A stretch of 64,000 bases of DNA from an uncultured Collinsella sp. (GTDB taxonomy: Bacteria > Actinomycetota > Coriobacteriia > Coriobacteriales > Coriobacteriaceae), in NCBI GenBank assembly GCA_902495355.1, contig CABUWV010000006.1, positions 62,001-126,000 of the forward strand, written 5' to 3'. The notes under the pieces were generated by a model that saw nothing but the letters and a program-made list of their open reading frames with translations, had not been told where the DNA came from and searched no databases. Position 1 is the first letter of the stretch. Each line of letters begins with the position of its first letter. Position numbers and translations under genes: made by a program. Shown one piece after another: positions 15,927 to 23,880 of this stretch.

Positions 15927-17336
15927 TTACTCGCCCAGTAGGCTCTTGGTGATGGAGGCAGCGGCCTTCTTGCCGGCGCCCATCGCCAGAATGACCGTAG
16001 CGGCACCGGTGACGATGTCGCCGCCGGCCCAGATGCGGGGATCGGTGGTCTGGCCGGTCTCCTCGTCGGCGACGATGTAGCCCCACTTGTTGAGCTCCAT
16101 CTTGCCACCGATCTTCTTTGCGAAGGGGTTGGCGTTGGTGCCGATAGCCGAGATCGCGACATCGCAGGGAATCTCCTCGATGGCGCCCTCGATGGGCACC
16201 GGGCGACGACGGCCGGACTCGTCGGGCTCGCCGAGCTCCATCTTCTGGACCTTGACGGCGCATACGGAGCCGTCCTCGCCAGCGACAAACTCGAGCGGGG
16301 AGACGAGCGGCAGAACCTCGACGCCCTCGGCCTTAGCGTGGTGCAGCTCGGCGCGACGGCAGGGCATCTCGTCCTCGGTACGACGGTAGGCGATGATGGC
16401 GTGCTCGGCGCCCAGACGCTTGGCGGTACGGACGGCGTCCATAGCCACGTTGCCGCCACCAAAGACGACGACGTTCTTGCCGCGCTTGGTGGGGGTGTCG
16501 TACTCGGGGAACTTGTTGGCCTTCATCAGGTTCACGCGGGTGAGGTACTCGTTGGCGAAGAAGACGTTGGGCAGGTTCTCGCCGGGGACGTTGAGGAACT
16601 TGGGCAGGCCAGCGCCGGTCGCCACGTAGATGGCGTCGAAGCCCTGCTCGAACAGCTCCTCGGCCGTGGCCATGTTTCCCACGACGGAGTTGTACTCAAA
16701 CTTGACGCCCATGTCCTCCAGGCCGTCGATCTCGCACTTGACGACCGCCTTGGGCAGACGGAACTCGGGGATGCCGTAGACCAGCACGCCGCCGCCGGTA
16801 AAGAAGGCCTCAAAGACGGTGACGTCAAAGCCGTTGCGGGCGAGCTCGCCGGCGCAGGTGATGCCGGACGGGCCGGAACCGACGACGGCGACCTTCTTGC
16901 CGTTCTTGGGAGCCATCTTGGGCGTGGAGGCGAGCTCGGGGCGGTCACCCAGGAAGCGCTCGAGCTGGCCGATGGCCACGGGCTCGGACTTCTTGCCACG
17001 GATGCACTTGCCCTCGCACTGGTTCTCCTGCGGGCAGACGCGGCCGCAGATGGCGGGAAGCATGGAGTCCTCGCGGATGGTATCGAGAGCGCCGCCGAAG
17101 TCCTTCTCGCGGATCTGCTCGATAAAGCGGGGAATGTTGATGTTGACGGGGCAGCCCTCAACACAGAACGGCTTCTTGCAGTTGAGGCAGCGCTCGGCCT
17201 CGGCCAGCGCCATCTCCTCGGTGAAGCCCTTGTCGACGGGGCGGAAGTCGCAGGCGCGCTCGGCAGCCGGCTCCTCGTTATCGGGGGTGCGGGGCGACTT
17301 CATATCGGCAACGAAACGACCGTTAACTAGTGGCAT
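15927..17336 (-). CDS. nfnB: NADPH-binding subunit of NfnAB-type transhydrogenase (GltA/glutamate synthase small-chain family)
   Basis: 469 residues. N-terminal Fe-S region: CLNCKKPFCVEGCPVN (about 50-65) and ICGRVCPQENQCEGKC (about 95-110), ligands for two 4Fe-4S clusters. FAD-binding GSGPSGI follows (about 153), then the NADPH-binding Rossmann motif VFGGGNVAMDAVRTA, and a C-terminal DPRIWAGGDIVTGAATVILAMGAGKKAA. The family includes the small chain of glutamate synthase and NfnB. The adjacent, overlapping nfnA-like gene and the absence of a gltB favour the ferredoxin:NADP transhydrogenase. Start overlaps the nfnA end by 10 bases, so translation is probably coupled. Confidence 0.88.
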   Translation of the reverse strand: MPLVNGRFVADMKSPRTPDNEEPAAERACDFRPVDKGFTEEMALAEAERCLNCKKPFCVEGCPVNINIPRFIEQIREKDFGGALDTIREDSMLPAICGRVCPQENQCEGKCIRGKKSEPVAIGQLERFLGDRPELASTPKMAPKNGKKVAVVGSGPSGITCAGELARNGFDVTVFEAFFTGGGVLVYGIPEFRLPKAVVKCEIDGLEDMGVKFEYNSVVGNMATAEELFEQGFDAIYVATGAGLPKFLNVPGENLPNVFFANEYLTRVNLMKANKFPEYDTPTKRGKNVVVFGGGNVAMDAVRTAKRLGAEHAIIAYRRTEDEMPCRRAELHHAKAEGVEVLPLVSPLEFVAGEDGSVCAVKVQKMELGEPDESGRRRPVPIEGAIEEIPCDVAISAIGTNANPFAKKIGGKMELNKWGYIVADEETGQTTDPRIWAGGDIVTGAATVILAMGAGKKAAASITKSLLGE

Positions 17337-18166
17337 GCGCAGCTCTTTTCCTCATAGGCCTTGAGGGACTCGCCCTCTTCGGAACGGTAAGCGGCCTGGC
17401 GGGCACGAAGGTCATCCCAGTCGACCAGGGTGGCATCGAAGTCGGGGCCGTCGACGCAAGCGAACTTGGTCACGCCGCCCACCTCGACGCGGCAGCAGCC
17501 GCACATGCCGGTGCCGTCAACCATGATGGGGTTGAGGGACGCGGTGATGGGGGTGTCGTACTTCTGGGCGGTGAGGGTCGAGAACTTCATCATCGGAACG
17601 GGGCCGACGCAGAAGACCTGGCTCACGGCCTTGTCCTGCAGCAGGCGCTCCAGCGGAGCGGTGACAACGCCCTGCTCGCCGTAGGAGCCGTCGTCGGTGG
17701 TGATATGGATGTGGTCCTCGTCGAGGAGCTCGCGGAACTGGTCCTCCATGAGCAGGAGGTCCTTGGTGCGGGCGCCCATGATGGCGTGCACCTCGTGACC
17801 GGTCTCGACCAGGTGCTTGGCGACCGGGAAGGCAATTGCCAGGCCGACGCCGCCGCCAATGACGGCGCAGGGGCCCTCGGCCATCTCGGTGGGAACGCCC
17901 AGCGGGCCCACGACGTCGCGCAGCGACTCGCCGGCTTCGTAAGTGGACAGCATCTCGGTGGTCTTGCCGATCACCATGAAGATGAACTCGACCCAGCCCT
18001 CGTCACCGTTCCAGCCGGCCAGGGTAAACGGGACGCGCTCGCCCGTCTCGTTGGCGCGGACCATGAGGAACTGTCCAGCGTGCGCATGCTTGGCGATTGC
18101 GGGCGCCTCGATGCGGAACTTGAACACCTTCTCCGAGAACTGCGTCTTCTCCAGGATCTTATACAT
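17327..18166 (-). CDS. nfnA: NADH-binding subunit of NfnAB-type transhydrogenase (PyrK/sulfide dehydrogenase-like)
   Basis: 279 residues. An FAD-binding barrel with ERVPFTLAGWN comes first, then an NAD-binding domain (AVIGGGVGLAIAFPVAKHL), then a C-terminal 2Fe-2S site with Cys in GTGMCGCCRVEV and KFACVDGPDFD. With the following gene it would form the electron-bifurcating complex that couples NADH and reduced ferredoxin to NADP reduction. PyrK is the main alternative, but no pyrD is adjacent. The C-terminus ends in CACH. First gene of the two-gene minus-strand unit, with a TATAAT box about 106 bases upstream. Confidence 0.87.
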   Translation of the reverse strand: MYKILEKTQFSEKVFKFRIEAPAIAKHAHAGQFLMVRANETGERVPFTLAGWNGDEGWVEFIFMVIGKTTEMLSTYEAGESLRDVVGPLGVPTEMAEGPCAVIGGGVGLAIAFPVAKHLVETGHEVHAIMGARTKDLLLMEDQFRELLDEDHIHITTDDGSYGEQGVVTAPLERLLQDKAVSQVFCVGPVPMMKFSTLTAQKYDTPITASLNPIMVDGTGMCGCCRVEVGGVTKFACVDGPDFDATLVDWDDLRARQAAYRSEEGESLKAYEEKSCACH

Positions 18167-18271
18167 AGAACCCCTCTCTTGTTAGGGCCGCCGAACCGTG
18201 CCTCCACGGAAATGGACGGTAGCCCGAATAAAACCGTACGCGCACAGGCGTTGTGCAGACATACGGTGCAA

Positions 18272-18277
18272 ATTATA
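18272..18277 (-). promoter_or_regulatory. -10 box for nfnAB
   Basis: A consensus TATAAT on the minus strand. It would give a leader of roughly 100 bases before nfnA. No clear -35 is seen. Confidence 0.55.
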
Positions 18278-18339
18278 CCCTCATGGACATGTCACTTACG
18301 TGTGTCTTCGGCGGTTGGGAGCAGGGTTTATCCACTTCG

Positions 18340-18374
18340 ACCTGCCAAAGGGGGAGAGGTTTATTTTGGCAGGT
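18340..18374. repeat. Dyad class E copy 2
   Basis: Perfect 10-base arms ACCTGCCAAA (18340-18349) and TTTGGCAGGT (18365-18374). The segment AGAGGTTTATTTTGGCAGG recurs in inverted form in copy 3 at 18504-18540. Confidence 0.75.
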
Positions 18375-18392
18375 TTTATCAGGCAAAACGGC

Positions 18393-18434
18393 AAAGGGGG
18401 CCGGCCTCGCGCTTCGGTGAGGCCGGCCCCCTTT
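18393..18434. terminator. GC-rich hairpin terminator, probably for pth
   Basis: A perfect 16-bp stem (18393-18408 with 18419-18434) with a 10-base loop containing CTTCGG. On the minus strand it is followed by GCCGTTTTGCC. It lies between dyads E2 and E3, downstream of pth. Confidence 0.65.
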
Positions 18435-18503
18435 GGAGCGTTGCATATGTATAGCGGCACAGGGTTTATTGCGACGCAGCCGCCGCGGCGTTTCCGCAGA
18501 TGA

Positions 18504-18540
18504 AACCTGCCAAAATAAACCTCTCTAAATGGTAGGTTTT
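18504..18540. repeat. Dyad class E copy 3, overlapping the pth stop codon
   Basis: Arms AAACCTGCCA (18504-18513) and TGGTAGGTTT (18531-18540). On the minus strand the pth stop is part of TAAAACCTACCA, just as the purF stop is part of TAAAACCTGCCA at 7255. Confidence 0.75.
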
Positions 18541-19168
18541 AGTGCTTGCCGTTGGCGGAAGCGGCGCCGTTTACGTGATCGCGGGCGTAGATTACGCCGT
18601 GGACGATGGCCAGACCGGCGGCATCTGCGGCGCGGGCGCAGGTGTCCTGGAAATCCTCGGCTTCGCGGGCGCGCAGCTGCTTGAGCACGTAGTCTGCCAC
18701 GGCCATCTTGCCGGGAGGGTTGCCGATGCCGGTGCGGATACGGCTAAAGTCGCGGCTGCCCATCTTGTCGATGATGGAGCGCAGGCCGTTGTGACCGGCA
18801 TGGCCTCCGCCCACCTTAACACGCACGTCGCCGGCGGGAATATCGAGCTCGTCGTGGATGACGAGCAGCTCCTCGGCCTTGATCTTGTACTCGCGGCAGA
18901 GCTTGGAGATGGGCCCGCCCGAGGTGTTCATGTACGACTGCGGCTTGACCAGTACAATCTGGCGCTTGCCGTTCTCTTCCTCGGCATCGTTGATGTTGAT
19001 GAGCGCGACCTCGGCGCCTGCTTGGTTTTTCCAGTACGTGACGCCGGCCTGACGGGCCAGCTCGTCGATCGCCTTAAAACCGGCGTTGTGGCGGGTCTCG
19101 GCATACTCATCGCCAGGGTTGCCAAGTCCGGCAACCATGCGAATCTTAAGCGGCTGTGCAGCTGCCAT
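18539..19168 (-). CDS. pth: Peptidyl-tRNA hydrolase
   Basis: Releases peptides from peptidyl-tRNA that drops off ribosomes. 209 residues from the chosen ATG, the normal size. Family motifs: VAGLGNPGDEYAETRHNAGF with the catalytic His, KPQSYMNTSGGPI, VIHDELDIPAGDVRVKVGGGHAGHNGLRSI and FSRIRTGIGNPPG. The start follows AAAGGA; the longer frame would add 35 residues with no similarity to the family. Its stop codon overlaps a class E dyad. Confidence 0.96.
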   Translation of the reverse strand: MAAAQPLKIRMVAGLGNPGDEYAETRHNAGFKAIDELARQAGVTYWKNQAGAEVALININDAEEENGKRQIVLVKPQSYMNTSGGPISKLCREYKIKAEELLVIHDELDIPAGDVRVKVGGGHAGHNGLRSIIDKMGSRDFSRIRTGIGNPPGKMAVADYVLKQLRAREAEDFQDTCARAADAAGLAIVHGVIYARDHVNGAASANGKH

Positions 19169-19519
19169 GTTCATCCTTTCGTTGATTTGTCGCCTGCTAT
19201 GGTGAGCGACCCTGTTGCCGCTGTCAAATGGAGGGCAATTGAGGTTGTTTGGGGGCGTTTGGACGGCCGTCAAAATCCGAGGTGGACAGTTAGTTCAGAT
19301 ACGTATAAGTTCTGAGGACTCGAATTGCTCAATTCAATGCCGATACGTTGTTTTGGAACTTTAGTTAGTCCATATGACGCTGTTTTGAAGTCTACCCCGC
19401 TTTCAAATAGGGCGAATGGTATAGAGATAGCTGCAAAACAGCCTAATTCAATGTGTCTATTTATACGTATTTGAACTAACTGTCCAGCCCTGTTCGACGG
19501 CGCACGGGTGATTCGCCGT
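19169..19519. other. Intergenic region upstream of pth
   Basis: About 350 bases between pth and the nuclease-fold gene. Apart from the class F dyad at 19283-19486 I see no gene. The dyad is noticeably richer in A and T than its surroundings. Confidence 0.5.
19283..19486. repeat. Class F dyad element, copy 1 (204 bp)
   Basis: 26-base terminal arms (19283-19308 and 19461-19486) with one mismatch, beginning TGGACAGTTAGTTCAGATAC. The interior has GTTTTGAAGTCTACCCCGC and CTTTCAAAT, related to the minus-strand interior of copy 2 at 20811. The two copies bracket one gene. This is MITE-like in size and in having terminal inverted repeats, but no target duplication is obvious. Confidence 0.85.
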
Positions 19520-20647
19520 TTAGACCGGCGCAAGGCCGATTCCGGCCCGCAGAGCGTTGAGCCAAGCGGCCTGACGCTTGCGATAGCCCTTGATGCGATA
19601 TCGGAATCGGACTCCTGCGAGTCGATGCATCGTTTGGGCGAAGGCTTCGAGTGCAACAAGGTCTTTCATTTGGTCGCGATTGATAACCAGGACGTGGATG
19701 CCCATTGCCTTGAGGCCATTATTTCGATTGCCATCGTGGATGCGAGCGTTTTGAAGCTCATGCCCAATTCCGTTGTATTCGTTGTCGACTCCGGCGGCCG
19801 GGCAATATAGGTCGCAGATGGCGTAAGGGATGCCGGAGGACATGTTAACCGCAAGAGTGTCGAAGTCGATTCGATAGTTGAGTAGCAGGCCTCCCATGGG
19901 CAGGCTGCAACATCCGAATCCGCCAAAGCGCATGGGCGCTCCGAGAACGGCTAACATTAGGGATTCGGCTGGGGATGCAGATCCGGGTCGGGCAAGCTTG
20001 ACTGCCGTGCGAAACGAGGTGTATGAGCTACTTTTGGCGAAGCGCGCGACCGCCTCGAGATCTTCGATGGTCGTGGCGGGCTCGCATTTGTAGTGCGCCT
20101 GTTCGTAGCGGGTTTCGTTCTGCTGTTTGGCTGCCGACTGGCCGCCCAGGCAATCAAGATCGCCCGTCGCTGCGCAGCTATCGCCCTTGGGCCAGATGTC
20201 GTCATAGGCGATGGGGTAGGTTGCCTCGGGCGGAAGGGAGTAGGTTCCGAGCAGCTCCATAAGGAGCATCAAGGTTTTGGCGACCGATTCATTTTTAGAG
20301 CAAAGCATGGCTGTCATGGCAGGAGACGTTGCGTAGATGTCGGCCTCGACGTGCATAATTGCACCTTCAGGAAGCGGAGCGGAGAGAATATGCTGAAGAA
20401 GTCGCTTGTCGGGGCGTCTGTTGTCTTCGTTTGAAACGAGAAGATCGAGTAGTTCGGAATCATCTTCATTCCAGGCGTCGAGTATCGAAAGTGCGCCAAA
20501 GTCTATCGCGTCATTATTGGGAATGCAGCTAGCCAAGGCCTGTGCTTGCTGTTCACTATCAACGGAGTCCCAGGGTAGGGCAGAGTACGCCCGTCGTGCG
20601 CGACGAATTGCGCGGAGGGCGGAGAAATGTGAAATCACGGTCGTCAT
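19520..20647 (-). CDS. Predicted PD-(D/E)XK endonuclease-fold protein (DUF559/Vsr-like), function unknown
   Basis: 375 residues. It begins ISHFSALRAIRRARRAYS, a start I associate with a family of actinobacterial hypothetical proteins that carry an AbiEi-like or DUF559-like region. The middle has LARPGSASPAESLMLAVLGAP and GGFGC. The C-terminal part has ICDLYCPAAGVDNEYNG, then RNNGLKAMGIHVLVINRDQ, which resembles the DFYWPE...EYDG...R...L...G nuclease core of DUF559. The Asp (CDLY) and Glu (NEYN) are kept but the Lys is not evident. No ribosome binding site is visible before ATG. It lies between two class F dyads, so it may be mobile or linked to the repeats. Confidence 0.55.
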   Translation of the reverse strand: MTTVISHFSALRAIRRARRAYSALPWDSVDSEQQAQALASCIPNNDAIDFGALSILDAWNEDDSELLDLLVSNEDNRRPDKRLLQHILSAPLPEGAIMHVEADIYATSPAMTAMLCSKNESVAKTLMLLMELLGTYSLPPEATYPIAYDDIWPKGDSCAATGDLDCLGGQSAAKQQNETRYEQAHYKCEPATTIEDLEAVARFAKSSSYTSFRTAVKLARPGSASPAESLMLAVLGAPMRFGGFGCCSLPMGGLLLNYRIDFDTLAVNMSSGIPYAICDLYCPAAGVDNEYNGIGHELQNARIHDGNRNNGLKAMGIHVLVINRDQMKDLVALEAFAQTMHRLAGVRFRYRIKGYRKRQAAWLNALRAGIGLAPV

Positions 20648-20810
20648 AGCTATAACGTACTAAGTTGGCGGCAGAATGCGACCGCCATACCGTTCTTTTC
20701 GCTCAGCGGGGCGCTGTGCGCCATGAACGGCTGGGTGTTATGAAATCGGTGGAATCGGTTGAGGGGATTGCAGGAAATTGAGCTCTGCCGCGAAGGTTGA
20801 CGATAGCTAC

Positions 20811-21012
20811 TGGACAGTTAGTTCAGATACGTATAAGGCGACGGGCATTCGAGGCGTTTCTAAGGGCCTTCGAGGGTGATTTGAGGGTAAATATGCGGCG
20901 GTTGTACTCGAAAACGATGAGCTTTGGGCGGCATGGCATCCGCCGGGGAGCTCAGAAGGCTCCGAACGGCCCTTTGGGGCTTTAAAAAATACGTATCTGA
21001 ACCAATTGTCCA
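20811..21012. repeat. Class F dyad element, copy 2 (202 bp)
   Basis: 26-base arms (20811-20836 and 20987-21012) with four mismatches, starting with the same TGGACAGTTAGTTCAGATAC as copy 1. On the minus strand the interior reads GTTTTCGAGTACAACCGC and CCCTCAAATCACCCTCG. The interiors of the two copies differ widely apart from this core, while their arms are nearly identical. Confidence 0.85.
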
Positions 21013-21037
21013 GGGAAGGTTGGCGAGGGATAGAAAA

Positions 21038-21064
21038 AGGGCCGGAAGCGAGCTTCCGACCCTT
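21038..21064. terminator. Short hairpin terminator after prs
   Basis: AAAAAGGGCCGGAAGC pairs with GCTTCCGACCCTTT across a very short loop. Reading from prs on the minus strand, the stem is followed by CTTTTTCTATCC. It is a plausible rho-independent terminator for prs. Confidence 0.6.
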
Positions 21065-21098
21065 TAAAAGCATCAAAGATGATGCGATGCGCGTTGGA

Positions 21099-22085
21099 CT
21101 ACAGCGCGAAGTCGCCGCCGACGAGCGTGGAGACGGGCTCCTCGTGGTAAACGGCGGAGATGGCCTGAGCGAACTCCTCGGCGACCGAGATGGTCTTGAT
21201 CTTGCCGCCGACCTCGACGGGAATGGCGTCGGTGACGAGGCACTCGACGATCGGGGCGTCGTTCAGACGCTCGATGGCCGGACCGGAGAAGATGCCGTGG
21301 GTGGCGCAGACGTAGATGTCGCCAGCGCCCATAGCCTTGAGCTCCTTGACGTTGGCGCACAGGGTGCCAGCGGTGTCGATCATGTCGTCGTTGATGATGC
21401 AGGTCTTGCCCTTGATGTCACCGATGATGCCCATGACCTCGGCGGCGTTGTGGCGCGGACGGCCCTTGTGGGCGATGGCCAGGTCGCAGCCGAGCATGTC
21501 GGACAGCTTCTTGGCGGCCTTGGCGCGGCCCACGTCGGGGGAGACGACAACCAGGTTGTCGGTGTCGAAGTTCATGGCGTTGTAGTACTGGCCAAACAGC
21601 GGCAGTGCGGACAGGTGGTTGACCGGGATATCAAAGAAGCCCTGGATCTGACCCTGGTGCAGGTCGAGGGTGATGATGCGGTCGACGCCGGCGCGCTCGA
21701 GCAGGTTGGCGACGAGGCGGGCGGTGATGGGCTCGCGCGGGCCGGCCTTGCGGTCCTGGCGGGCATAGCCGTAGTGGGTGATGACGGCGGTGATGGAGCG
21801 GGCGGATGCGCGCTTGGCAGCGTCGGTGGCGATGAGCAGCTCCATGAGCATGTCGTTGACGTTGCCGCCGGCCACGGACTGAATCAGGAAGACGTCGGCG
21901 CCGCGGACGGTCTCGTCGTAGCGGGCGTAAATCTCACCGTTGGCGAACTGCTTTAGCGTAAGGCCCGAAAGCTCGACCCCAAGGTACTCAGCGATCTTCT
22001 GAGCGAGGGGACGGTTGGAGGAACCGGAATACACGCGGATGGACTTGCGCATATTCTCCGACTTCTCGGGATCATTAATCGGCAT
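21099..22085 (-). CDS. prs: Ribose-phosphate pyrophosphokinase
   Basis: Makes PRPP, the substrate of PurF and of pyrimidine, histidine and NAD synthesis. 328 residues. Motifs: YSGSSNRPLAQKIAEYLG (N-terminus), FANGEIYARYDETVRGADVF, YGYARQDRKAGPREPITARLVA for ATP binding, and the PRPP loop TCIINDDMIDTAGTL. The C-terminus is complete. It is preceded by AGGAGAAGG and a TACAAT box about 47 bases upstream. glmU lies just upstream on the same strand with its own terminator, so prs is probably transcribed separately. Confidence 0.97.
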   Translation of the reverse strand: MPINDPEKSENMRKSIRVYSGSSNRPLAQKIAEYLGVELSGLTLKQFANGEIYARYDETVRGADVFLIQSVAGGNVNDMLMELLIATDAAKRASARSITAVITHYGYARQDRKAGPREPITARLVANLLERAGVDRIITLDLHQGQIQGFFDIPVNHLSALPLFGQYYNAMNFDTDNLVVVSPDVGRAKAAKKLSDMLGCDLAIAHKGRPRHNAAEVMGIIGDIKGKTCIINDDMIDTAGTLCANVKELKAMGAGDIYVCATHGIFSGPAIERLNDAPIVECLVTDAIPVEVGGKIKTISVAEEFAQAISAVYHEEPVSTLVGGDFAL

Positions 22086-22131
22086 TACCCTTCTCCTTTA
22101 TACATCGAATGCCATATAGATGCCTTTTTGC

Positions 22132-22137
22132 ATTGTA
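22132..22137 (-). promoter_or_regulatory. Probable -10 box for prs
   Basis: TACAAT on the minus strand, downstream of the glmU terminator. No clear -35. Confidence 0.45.
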
Positions 22138-22228
22138 ACCGTGCGGCGGGGTTAATCGGGTCTTGATAACGTCTTTACCGTCAACGGACACGAACCGACC
22201 ACTCATCCGGTCGCGCAGGTCACGATAG

Positions 22229-22262
22229 AAAAAGGAGCCGTCCCCATGGAACAGCTCCTTTT
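22229..22262 (-). terminator. Terminator after glmU
   Basis: AAAAGGAGC (22230-22238) pairs with GCTCCTTTT (22254-22262). On the minus strand the hairpin is followed by TTTTTCTATCG. Confidence 0.8.
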
Positions 22263-22277
22263 GTGCTTGGTGAAACG

Positions 22278-23690
22278 TTATGCCTCGTCGTCCTCGTGCA
22301 GACGACGGCGATAATCGGCGGCCCAGCCCTCAATATTTACCTGACGGGCGCGGCCCAGACCGAGTGCGTCGGCCGGGACCGGCTCGGTGATGACGGAGCC
22401 GGCGGCCACGAGCGCACCGTCGCCAATCTGGGCGGGCGCGACCATCATGGTGTCAGAACCGATGAAGGCATCCTTGCCGATGACGGTCTTGTGCTTGTGG
22501 ACGCCGTCGTAGTTGCAGGTGATAGAGCCCGCGCCTACGTTGACGCCGGAGCCCATGGTGGTGTCGCCGATGTAGGACAGGTGGGGCACCTTGGAACCCT
22601 CGCCGATCGTGGACTTCTTGATTTCCACGTGCGTACCGGCCTTGGAGCCGTCGAGCATGTGGGTGCCCGGGCGCAGGTAGGCGCGCGGGCCGCAGTCGAC
22701 GCCGTTCTCGATGACGGCCTCGATGGCGATGGTCTCATCGATGATGCAGCCGCTGCCGACGGTGGTGTCGGTGAGGCGGCTGTTGGGGCCGAGCTGGCAC
22801 TCCTCGCCCACGGTGACGTGACCGATCAGATGCGTCTGCGGCCACACGACGGTGTCGCGGCCGATGGTGGCGTCGGGACCGATCCAGGCCTGCGTGGGGT
22901 CGATGAACGTGACGCCTTCTGCCATCCAGTGCTCGTTGATGCGGTCGCGCGCGATGGCGGTGAGCTGCGCGAGCTGGATGCGGCTGTTGACGCCCAGGCC
23001 GTCGCGGTAGTCGTCGCAGTGGAAGATGGAGACTGCCTGGCCGTGACCCTTGAGGATTTCGAGCATGTCGGGCAGGTAGTACTCGGACTGCGCGTTGTCG
23101 TTGCCGATCTCGTTAATGTGGGCGGCAAGCTGCGCGCCGTCGAAGGCGTAGCAGCCGGCGTTGCACTCCAGCAGCGTGGCGGCCTGCTCGGGCGTGCAGT
23201 CCTTCTGCTCGATGATGCGCTCGATCTGACCATCGGCGCCCAGCTTGATGCGGCCGTAGCCAAAAGGATCGGGCGGGGTCATGGTCATGACGGTGCAGGC
23301 GAGCTCGCCGGTGGCGACGGTCTGCGCGAACTTGGCGACGGTGTCGGCGGTGATGAGCGGCAGGTCGCCGTTGAGCACGACGACGGGGCCTTGCGCGATG
23401 CCGCAGGCCTCGAGCGCGACCTTGACGGCATGGCCGGTGCCCAGGCGCTCGGTCTGCTCGACGCACTCGACTTTGGTGGCGCTGTTGGCGTAGGCGCCAT
23501 CGATGAGGGCGCGCATCTCGTCGGCGTGGCTGCCGATGACGACCACGACGCGGCTGCAGCCGGCCTTGATGGTGGCGTCGACGATCCACTGAACCATGGG
23601 CTTGCCTAGAATCTTGTGCGAAACCTTGCAGTGGTTCGACTTCATGCGGGTGCCCTCGCCGGCGGCGAGGATAATTGCGGTTGCGTCCAT
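22278..23690 (-). CDS. glmU: Bifunctional UDP-GlcNAc pyrophosphorylase / glucosamine-1-phosphate acetyltransferase
   Basis: Makes UDP-N-acetylglucosamine for peptidoglycan. 470 residues from ATG 23690, which follows AGGAG; the longer frame adds 75 unrelated residues. N-terminal uridyltransferase: IILAAGEGTRMKS, ERLGTGHAV, VVLNGDLPLI and NAGCYAFD. C-terminal left-handed beta-helix acetyltransferase: repeated hexads, RPGTHMLDGSKAGTHVEIKKS, HLSYIGDTTMGSGVNVGAGSI and CNYDGVHKHKTVIG with the catalytic His/Asn region. Full-length and intact. Confidence 0.97.
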   Translation of the reverse strand: MDATAIILAAGEGTRMKSNHCKVSHKILGKPMVQWIVDATIKAGCSRVVVVIGSHADEMRALIDGAYANSATKVECVEQTERLGTGHAVKVALEACGIAQGPVVVLNGDLPLITADTVAKFAQTVATGELACTVMTMTPPDPFGYGRIKLGADGQIERIIEQKDCTPEQAATLLECNAGCYAFDGAQLAAHINEIGNDNAQSEYYLPDMLEILKGHGQAVSIFHCDDYRDGLGVNSRIQLAQLTAIARDRINEHWMAEGVTFIDPTQAWIGPDATIGRDTVVWPQTHLIGHVTVGEECQLGPNSRLTDTTVGSGCIIDETIAIEAVIENGVDCGPRAYLRPGTHMLDGSKAGTHVEIKKSTIGEGSKVPHLSYIGDTTMGSGVNVGAGSITCNYDGVHKHKTVIGKDAFIGSDTMMVAPAQIGDGALVAAGSVITEPVPADALGLGRARQVNIEGWAADYRRRLHEDDEA

Positions 23691-23880
23691 GTGATCTCCT
23701 GTTACGTTATAGAGACGTGTGTTTGGAAACGATACACGGCGCAATATGATACCGCAGGCATATGATGAGCGCGTAACGATTGATGCGCGGCAGCTGAGGC
23801 TTGGGCCGGCGGTACGGCGTTTGCGCTGGTTGTGTATGGTGGCGGCGCTGCGGCGTTGACGTTTGAGCGAGGGGATGGGG

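Larger units (their letters stand above)
20648..21098. other. Intergenic region between prs and the nuclease-fold gene
   Basis: About 450 bases. It holds the class F dyad copy 2 (20811-21012). At 21038-21060, AGCGAGCTTCCGACCCTTT after GGGCCGGAAGCGAGC forms a short hairpin that may end prs. I see no other feature. Confidence 0.45.

Noticed and set aside
15927..17336. Glutamate synthase small subunit (gltD)
   Set aside because: No gltB large subunit is present and the partner gene is of the NfnA type.
17327..18166. PyrK (dihydroorotate dehydrogenase electron-transfer subunit)
   Set aside because: The sequence alone would allow it, but the overlapping gene is a GltA/NfnB homolog and no pyrD is adjacent, so NfnA is preferred.
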